64,000 bases of DNA from Citrobacter sedlakii NBRC 105722 (GTDB lineage Bacteria > Pseudomonadota > Gammaproteobacteria > Enterobacterales > Enterobacteriaceae): assembly GCF_000759835.1 (NCBI RefSeq), contig NZ_BBNB01000015.1:1-64000 (forward strand), in the 5' to 3' direction. Below are positions 54,709 to 64,000 of this stretch, piece after piece. A program made the translations under genes and the position numbers. The notes under the pieces are model-generated. The model had not been told where the DNA came from, did not search any database, and worked only from the letters and a program-made list of their open reading frames with translations. Position 1 is the stretch's first letter; each line of letters begins with the position of its first letter.

Positions 54709-55674
54709 TCATTCGCCTGAGCGGGGTTGCGATACCACCGGTTCATGCTTGCGTAATCCGCCCCAAATTCGATGACCAATGGCGGAGTACATCGCGCCCG
54801 CAACCACGACAAACGCACCGAGATAACCTAAAAGGTTTAACATCGGTCTGGCGAAGAAATCGGGCCAGGCCACAGATAAAAGATCTGAAAATAACAAGGT
54901 AAACAGCGGGGTAAGCGTGATTAACGCGCTCACCTGCGCCGCTTGCCAGCGCGCCATCGCTTCCGCCAGGGCGCCATATCCTACCAGCGTATTCAGCCCG
55001 CAGAAAATCAAACAGGCAAGCTGCCAGTCGCTGAGCTGCGCGATCACCCCTGGCTTCGCCAGCGGCAATAGCGCTATCGTACATAAAGTGTACAGTAAAA
55101 ACAGGATCTGCGGTGACGCCAGACGCCGCAATAATACTTTTTGCGCAACGCCATAACTCACCCAGACCATCGCCGCTCCAACGCCAAAAATGACGCCCCA
55201 GGTGTAATCGGTCAGTTTGGTAAAGATTTCGACCAGGCTGGTGTTGAAGAACATCACCAGCCCACTCAGCAGCATCATTGCGCCGATGATCTGCGTGCCG
55301 CGCATTTTCTCTTTGAGAATAAATACGCTGGCAACCATCATACCAACCGGCGACAGTTGCCCAATAACCTGCGAGGCTGTCGGGCTAAGATATTGCAGGG
55401 AAGAGCTGAACAGAATGAAATTACCAAAAAGCCCGCCGGTGGCAATCGCCAACAGCACCAACCAGCGCGGCTTACGGAAAATTCGCAGCGGCGGCAGCCT
55501 GCGCTTCACCGCCAGGATCGCCCCCAGACCAACGCTGGCCATTAAAAAACGGTAAAACACGACGGTAGGAGGTTCCATCACCTCCAGCACCTGCTTCATC
55601 GCAATTGGCAAAGCCCCCCAACACATCGCGGTGGTGAGCGCCAAAAGAATGCCAATGCCAGCCTGCTGCTTCAT
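54709..55674 (-). CDS. yhbE: EamA-family inner-membrane transporter YhbE
   Basis: DMT-superfamily protein of 321 residues with about ten membrane spans and two EamA repeats. The substrate is unknown. The start MKQQAGIGILLALTTAMCWGALP at 55674 was preferred to the longer open frame up to 55761. Between rpmA and obgE, with an rpmA terminator upstream; 15 bases before obgE. Confidence 0.92.
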   Translation of the reverse strand: MKQQAGIGILLALTTAMCWGALPIAMKQVLEVMEPPTVVFYRFLMASVGLGAILAVKRRLPPLRIFRKPRWLVLLAIATGGLFGNFILFSSSLQYLSPTASQVIGQLSPVGMMVASVFILKEKMRGTQIIGAMMLLSGLVMFFNTSLVEIFTKLTDYTWGVIFGVGAAMVWVSYGVAQKVLLRRLASPQILFLLYTLCTIALLPLAKPGVIAQLSDWQLACLIFCGLNTLVGYGALAEAMARWQAAQVSALITLTPLFTLLFSDLLSVAWPDFFARPMLNLLGYLGAFVVVAGAMYSAIGHRIWGGLRKHEPVVSQPRSGE

Positions 55675-55746
55675 GCCCGTTTCCCTGCAAGGGCTCGTGA
55701 GCCGAAAAGGAACGGTTTCACGAGCATATTTACCGGTCGTCGAATG

Positions 55747-55777
55747 TAAAAAGCCCCGCAACAGGTGCGGGGCTTTA
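55747..55777 (-). terminator. rpmA terminator
   Basis: On the minus strand AAAGCCCCGCA and TGCGGGGCTTT pair around a short loop and end in a T run. yhbE and obgE lie beyond, so read-through or another promoter is needed. Confidence 0.85.
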
Positions 55778-55801
55778 ATCCGTTACCGGACCACGAAAAA
55801 C

Positions 55802-56059
<258 letters not shown>

Positions 56060-56078
56060 TTAAATCTCTCCTCAGGTC

Positions 56079-56426
<348 letters not shown>

Positions 56427-56462
56427 TCAGAGTGCGCTATAAATATTCACAATAGGGCGCGA

Positions 56463-56491
56463 ATATTACGCAAAACGTGAGCCTTTGACAA
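56463..56491 (-). promoter_or_regulatory. rplU-rpmA promoter
   Basis: On the minus strand TTGTCA (56486-56491) and TAATAT (56463-56468) have a 17-base spacer. GC-rich sequence (CGCGCCC) follows the -10, typical of ribosomal promoters controlled by ppGpp. Confidence 0.8.
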
Positions 56492-56648
56492 GTGCTACAG
56501 TCAATACATGAAGAAAAAAAACACAACGTGTATGGTAACGTTTATCTGCGGCGTTTTTTCAGTACAATCAGCATTTATTTCTAACCCTAAACCCTAAGTT
56601 ACCTTGATGTACCGTCAGGTAAACAGGGCGAAAAGCCCGGCTTTTGCG

Positions 56649-57620
56649 ATGAATTTAGAAAAAATCAACGAGTTAACCGCGCAAGATATGGCGGGTGTCA
56701 ATGCGACAATCCTTGAACAGCTTAATTCCGACGTCCAGTTGATCAACCAGTTGGGCTATTACATTGTGAGCGGCGGCGGAAAACGTATCCGTCCGATGAT
56801 TGCGGTACTCGCGGCGCGCGCCGTGGGTTATCAGGGAAATGCCCATGTCACTATCGCGGCGCTGATCGAGTTTATCCACACCGCCACCCTGCTTCACGAC
56901 GATGTGGTGGACGAATCCGACATGCGTCGTGGCAAAGCCACCGCCAACGCCGCGTTTGGTAACGCCGCCAGCGTTCTGGTCGGCGACTTTATCTATACCC
57001 GCGCGTTTCAGATGATGACCAGCCTTGGCTCGCTGAAGGTACTGGAAGTGATGTCCGAAGCCGTTAACGTCATCGCAGAAGGCGAAGTGCTGCAGTTGAT
57101 GAACGTTAACGACCCGGACATCACCGAAGAAAACTACATGCGCGTCATCTACAGCAAGACCGCGCGCCTGTTTGAAGCGGCGGCGCAATGCTCCGGTATC
57201 CTTGCGGGCTGTACTGGCGCGCAGGAAAAAGGGTTACAGGACTATGGCCGTTACCTCGGCACCGCTTTCCAGTTGATTGACGATTTGCTGGATTACAGCG
57301 CCGACGGCGAGCAACTTGGTAAAAACGTGGGTGATGATCTGAACGAAGGCAAGCCAACCCTTCCCCTGCTGCATGCGATGCGTCACGGTACGCCTGAACA
57401 AGCGCAAATGATTCGCACCGCCATTGAACAAGGAAACGGCCGACATCTTCTGGAACCGGTTCTGGATGCGATGAACGCCTGCGGCTCGCTGGAATGGACA
57501 CGCCAGCGCGCGGAAGAAGAAGCGGATAAGGCCATCGCCGCCCTGCAGATCCTACCGGACACGCCGTGGCGCGACGCGCTGATTGGCCTCGCGCATATCG
57601 CCGTCCAGCGCGACCGTTAA
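56649..57620 (+). CDS. ispB: octaprenyl diphosphate synthase
   Basis: Makes the C40 side chain of ubiquinone and menaquinone from farnesyl and isopentenyl diphosphate. It has 323 residues. The two Asp-rich motifs are LLHDDVVDESD and QLIDDLLDY. The ATG at 56649 (MNLEKINELTAQDM) matches the family; the ORF back to 56604 is not needed. Divergent from rplU. Confidence 0.96.
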   Translation: MNLEKINELTAQDMAGVNATILEQLNSDVQLINQLGYYIVSGGGKRIRPMIAVLAARAVGYQGNAHVTIAALIEFIHTATLLHDDVVDESDMRRGKATANAAFGNAASVLVGDFIYTRAFQMMTSLGSLKVLEVMSEAVNVIAEGEVLQLMNVNDPDITEENYMRVIYSKTARLFEAAAQCSGILAGCTGAQEKGLQDYGRYLGTAFQLIDDLLDYSADGEQLGKNVGDDLNEGKPTLPLLHAMRHGTPEQAQMIRTAIEQGNGRHLLEPVLDAMNACGSLEWTRQRAEEEADKAIAALQILPDTPWRDALIGLAHIAVQRDR

Positions 57621-57631
57621 ACACATCCTCT

Positions 57632-57654
57632 CCATCCCGTATCGCGCGGGATGG
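57632..57654 (+). terminator. possible ispB terminator
   Basis: CCATCCCG and CGGGATGG pair around a 7-base loop, 12 bases after the ispB stop. The tail is AT-rich, not a clear T run. Confidence 0.5.
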
Positions 57655-57856
57655 ATTCATATAAATTCCAGTAAATTTCTTTAATTATTTTGCTCATCCA
57701 TAAACCCCTTGCAATAGCTGTAATAACTCCTGGCATATTCTGAATATTCGCTCTCTTTACATGAACTTTTTAGAACATTTGTTCTTGCGGCGTATAGTGT
57801 GTTTCTCAGGTTTATTGTTCAAAATTCCCATGAACAAGTTAAGGAGCGAGGGAAAA

Positions 57857-58144
57857 ATGGAGAGCAAACTGATCGACTGGCATCCCGCTGATATCATCGC
57901 GGGATTACGCAAAAGAGGGACATCAATGGCGGCTGAATCGCGCAGAAACGGATTAAGTTCTTCGACGCTGGCCAATGCCTTAACCCGACCGTGGCCGAAA
58001 GGCGAACTGATTATTGCCAAAGCGCTGGGAACGGAACCGTGGGTGATCTGGCCGTCGCGCTATCACGACGCCAAAACGCATGAATTCATCGACAGAACGC
58101 GCCTGATGAGAGCGTCGCGTCGGGAGAAGCCAGGCACCGAGTGA
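57857..58144 (+). CDS. sfsB: Ner-like DNA-binding regulator SfsB (Nlp)
   Basis: 95-residue protein of the phage Mu Ner family, said in E. coli to promote maltose gene expression. The helix-turn-helix lies in ADIIAGLRKRGTSMAAESRRNGLSSSTLANAL. The ATG at 57857 has an AGGGAA site and gives the family start (MESKLIDWHPADI); the frame back to 57761 is discarded. Convergent with murA. Confidence 0.92.
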   Translation: MESKLIDWHPADIIAGLRKRGTSMAAESRRNGLSSSTLANALTRPWPKGELIIAKALGTEPWVIWPSRYHDAKTHEFIDRTRLMRASRREKPGTE

Positions 58145-58155
58145 CACGGCAGAAC

Positions 58156-58182
58156 GGTAGCCCCTTTCGCGATGGGGCTACC
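58156..58182. terminator. terminator between sfsB and murA
   Basis: GGTAGCCCC and GGGGCTACC pair around a 9-base loop, and TGTTTATT follows on the plus side. It separates the convergent genes. Confidence 0.65.
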
Positions 58183-58209
58183 TGTTTATTCGTGACGAAT
58201 GCGTCCGAA

Positions 58210-59490
<1,281 letters not shown>

Positions 59491-59521
59491 TCATCGTCGC
59501 TACCGGTATTTCTCCCGTAGC

Positions 59522-59776
59522 TCAAAAACCGTTAAGTTTGCGATCGCGCGCCCACTCTGCGGGGGTATACGCTTTGATGGACAGAGCATGAATGCGGTTG
59601 TCCGCAATATACTCCATCAGCGGGGCATAGATGGTCTGCTGTTTCTTCACCCGGCTCATACCGTCAAACATCTCACCCACGGCAATAACCTGAAAGTGAC
59701 TGCCATCGCCGGAGACGTGGACTTCCTGGAGGGAGAGTGCGTTCATCAGCACGCTCTGGATTTCATTATTTTCCAT
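59522..59776 (-). CDS. ibaG: BolA-family protein IbaG
   Basis: 84-residue BolA-like protein that with monothiol glutaredoxin handles Fe-S clusters. The signature [15 protein letters not shown]-type helix and histidine-containing C-part are kept. The ATG at 59776 ([10 protein letters not shown]) was taken over the open upstream frame. The last of the mla cluster before murA. Confidence 0.94.
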   Translation of the reverse strand: MENNEIQSVLMNALSLQEVHVSGDGSHFQVIAVGEMFDGMSRVKKQQTIYAPLMEYIADNRIHALSIKAYTPAEWARDRKLNGF

Positions 59777-59945
59777 GGGCTCTATATTCGTCAGATAGTG
59801 AAAACAGCCCAACATCTTAGAGCAAAGTTGCGCTGTCATAAATAAGCAAAAGGGCGATCAACGTAAAGTTGCCTGATGGTGACGCTAACGCGTTGATCAG
59901 AACGACAGGAAAAGACCGGATAGCCAGTAAGCTACCCGGCGCAAA

Positions 59946-60241
59946 TTACAGGCGAGGAAGAACGTCCTCAGGCAGATTATACAGCTGCGCCAGGGTGTAA
60001 ACTTTATCGTTCACCCCCTGCAACGAAACACGGGTGCCCTGCTTTTTTGCCTGATCGATAAGATGGAGCAGCAGCGCCAGCCCACCGGTATCGACGCGGG
60101 AAATCTGGCTCAGGTCGATACAGGTGACGCCTTGCATTGCCTCAACGCGCGCATCCCATAGCGGATTTACCACGTCCTGATCCAGCTCTCCCATCAGCGC
60201 CAGCGTATCGCCTTTACGCGTCCAACTGAGTGACTGCGTCA

Positions 60242-60242
<1 letters not shown>
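59946..60242 (-). CDS. mlaB: STAS-domain subunit MlaB
   Basis: Cytoplasmic regulator of the MlaFEDB phospholipid transporter. It has 98 residues and a STAS fold. T52, the conserved Thr of VDTGGL, is present. Its ATG overlaps the mlaC stop (TAATG type). 169 bases with weak REP-like hairpins separate it from ibaG. Confidence 0.95.
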
Positions 60243-60895
<653 letters not shown>

Positions 60896-61447
60896 TTAAT
60901 TCGTTGTGCCCGCAGGCCCGTTAGCGTCATTATTGCCTTCGGCCGGCGCTGGCGCATCGCCAGAATTCTTATTGTCATCCCCCTTACTGTTGTAAAGGAA
61001 CTGACCAATCATATCTTCCAGCACCATCGCGGATTTAGTGTCCTGAATCGTGCCGCCATCTTTGAGGATAGACGTTCCCAGCTCCGGGTCCTCAAAACCG
61101 ACGTTCAGCGCCAGATATTGTTCGCCCAGCAAACCGGAGGTCCGGATGCTCAACGAGCTGGTGTCAGGAATGTGGTTATAACGTTCTTCGATATCCAGCG
61201 TGACGCGCGGTAAATAAGTTTTCGGATCTAACGAAATATCCGCGACGCGTCCCACGACCACCCCGCCAATGCGCACCGGCGAGCGCACTTTCAGGCCGCC
61301 GATATTATCGAAGGTCGCATAAATCGTGTAGGTCGGCTCTGTGCGCATCGACGTTACGTTTGCCGCTTTCAGGCAGACAAACAGCGCCGCCAGCAGCGCC
61401 GCTAATAAGAAAATCCCCACCCAAATTTCATTTTTTTTCGTTTGCAT
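60896..61447 (-). CDS. mlaD: MCE-domain protein MlaD
   Basis: Inner-membrane-anchored hexameric ring that links MlaFEB to MlaC. It has 183 residues. One N-terminal span (about 8-28) is followed by the MCE domain (TIYATFDNIGGLKVRSPVRIGGVVVG). The ATG at 61447 (MQTKKNEIWVGIF) was taken; the frame opens five codons earlier. The C-terminal tail is Asn/Asp/Ala-rich and disordered. Confidence 0.97.
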   Translation of the reverse strand: MQTKKNEIWVGIFLLAALLAALFVCLKAANVTSMRTEPTYTIYATFDNIGGLKVRSPVRIGGVVVGRVADISLDPKTYLPRVTLDIEERYNHIPDTSSLSIRTSGLLGEQYLALNVGFEDPELGTSILKDGGTIQDTKSAMVLEDMIGQFLYNSKGDDNKNSGDAPAPAEGNNDANGPAGTTN

Positions 61448-61451
61448 GAAC

Positions 61452-63054
<1,603 letters not shown>

Positions 63055-63261
63055 TCATTCATCCTTTGTATTACGTGTTGATCAAAGCATGGCGTTGAAT
63101 GGCGCCATGAACCCAACATATTTACAGAATATTACCTGCCCTGGTTAGCTAAAGCTGGCATTTGTTTTACTTTTTAGCCGCATAAAGTCAAAATTAAGAC
63201 TTCGTTACGGTTTCCAGAGGATCCCGGTGACCGGCGAGTATACCTGAAGAAAGGACTTTAG

Positions 63262-64000
63262 ATGCTTTTAGCAACGGCGCTGTTAATTATTGGTTTACTT
63301 CTGGTCGTCTACGGCGCCGACCGTCTGGTGTTCGCCGCGTCTATTTTATGCCGAACGTTGGGGGTCCCGCCGCTGATCATCGGCATGACGGTGGTCAGTA
63401 TCGGCACGTCGTTGCCAGAGATCATCGTTTCGCTCGCCGCCTCCCTGCACGGGCAACTGGATCTCGCCGTTGGCACCGCGATCGGATCCAATATCACCAA
63501 TATCCTGTTGATCCTGGGGCTTGCCGCGCTGATCCACCCCTTTACCGTGCATTCCGATATTCTGCGTCGCGAATTACCGTTAATGTTGCTGGTCAGCGTA
63601 GTGGCCGGTTCCGTACTTTACGACGGCCAGCTAAGCCGTAGCGATGGCATATTTTTGCTGTTGTTAGCGGTGTTATGGCTGCTGTTCATTGTTAAAATCG
63701 CCCGTCTGGCCGAACGCCAGGGCAATGACAGCCTCACCCGCGAACAACTGGCGGAGCTACCGCGCGAAGGCGGGCTGCCGGTGGCGTTTTTATGGCTGGG
63801 CATCGCGCTTATCATAATGCCGATGGCCACCCGCATGGTGGTTGATAACGCCACCGTTATTGCCAATTACTTTGCGATGAGCGAACTGACCATCGGCCTG
63901 ACGGTTATCGCTATCGGCACCAGCCTGCCGGAGTTGGCGACCGCGATTGCCGGCGTGCGTAAAGGTGAGAACGATATCGCGGTAGGCAATATTATTGGGG
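63262..64000 (+). CDS. yrbG: sodium/calcium exchanger family protein YrbG, 3' end cut by window
   Basis: Membrane protein of the Na+/Ca2+ antiporter family; the first 246 codons are inside the window. Two alpha-repeat motifs are seen: GMTVVSIGTSLPEIIVSL near the N-terminus and GLTVIAIGTSLPELATAIAG near the end. The ATG at 63262 (MLLATALLIIGLLLV) has an AAGGA site. Start of the next operon (kdsD side in E. coli). Confidence 0.93.
   Translation, partial: MLLATALLIIGLLLVVYGADRLVFAASILCRTLGVPPLIIGMTVVSIGTSLPEIIVSLAASLHGQLDLAVGTAIGSNITNILLILGLAALIHPFTVHSDILRRELPLMLLVSVVAGSVLYDGQLSRSDGIFLLLLAVLWLLFIVKIARLAERQGNDSLTREQLAELPREGGLPVAFLWLGIALIIMPMATRMVVDNATVIANYFAMSELTIGLTVIAIGTSLPELATAIAGVRKGENDIAVGNIIG

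Noticed and set aside
59777-59945. Small gene between mlaB and ibaG
   Set aside because: Only short hairpins with slight REP likeness; no open frame with a ribosome site.

Overview
The window is chromosomal DNA of an enterobacterium close to Escherichia, Salmonella and Citrobacter. From 17.3 kb to the end, gene order and protein lengths match the E. coli segment rsmI-lpoA to mlaF-yrbG almost gene for gene. The left part differs from E. coli K-12. There is no garP between garL and garD, a galactitol (gat) operon sits where K-12 carries the aga genes, and a yraHIJK-type fimbrial cluster follows. This mix suggests Citrobacter or a Salmonella relative. I lean to Citrobacter but cannot prove it from sequence alone.

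Layout. 1-362: RNase P RNA (3' end outside the window). 395-5327: galactarate/glucarate catabolism, with garL-garR-garK on the minus strand and garD divergent. 5388-11825: complete gat operon (gatYZABCD) and its repressor gatR, with CTTTCG-type operator repeats. 11826-12330: AT-rich gap. 12331-17315: chaperone-usher fimbrial operon whose major subunit gene carries an in-frame stop codon. 17321-30769: envelope and stress genes (rsmI, lpoA, yraN, diaA, dolP, yraQ, yraR, yhbO, yhbP, yhbQ, yhbS), the anaerobic ubiquinone genes ubiT/ubiU-ubiV, yhbW, and the tryptophan permease mtr. 30849-43296: the large RNA/translation block on the minus strand, metY-rimP-nusA-infB-rbfA-truB-rpsO-pnp-nlpI-yrbN-deaD. 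43595-51787: argG, leuU-secG, ftsH-folP-glmM, rlmE, yhbY, greA. 52032-58144: dacB, rplU-rpmA-yhbE-obgE, ispB, sfsB. 58210-64000: mlaFEDCB-ibaG-murA, then yrbG cut by the window edge.

How parts work together. The gar genes turn galactarate/glucarate into 2-phosphoglycerate. The gat genes import galactitol by a PTS, oxidise it to tagatose-6-phosphate and cleave the bisphosphate. The central block couples initiation factor IF2, NusA, ribosome maturation (RimP, RbfA, TruB), S15, PNPase and the DEAD-box helicase, a set used in mRNA turnover and cold adaptation. The mla operon keeps outer-membrane lipid asymmetry and is co-oriented with murA for peptidoglycan precursor synthesis.

No CRISPR array, prophage, transposase or clearly new multi-gene system was seen. 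The most unusual points are the broken fimbrial subunit, the duplicated operator/Shine-Dalgarno block in gat, the tRNA-Leu 3'-end copy in the metY leader, an ERIC plus REP pair inside the infB operon, and an orphan plus-strand terminator between secG and glmM.
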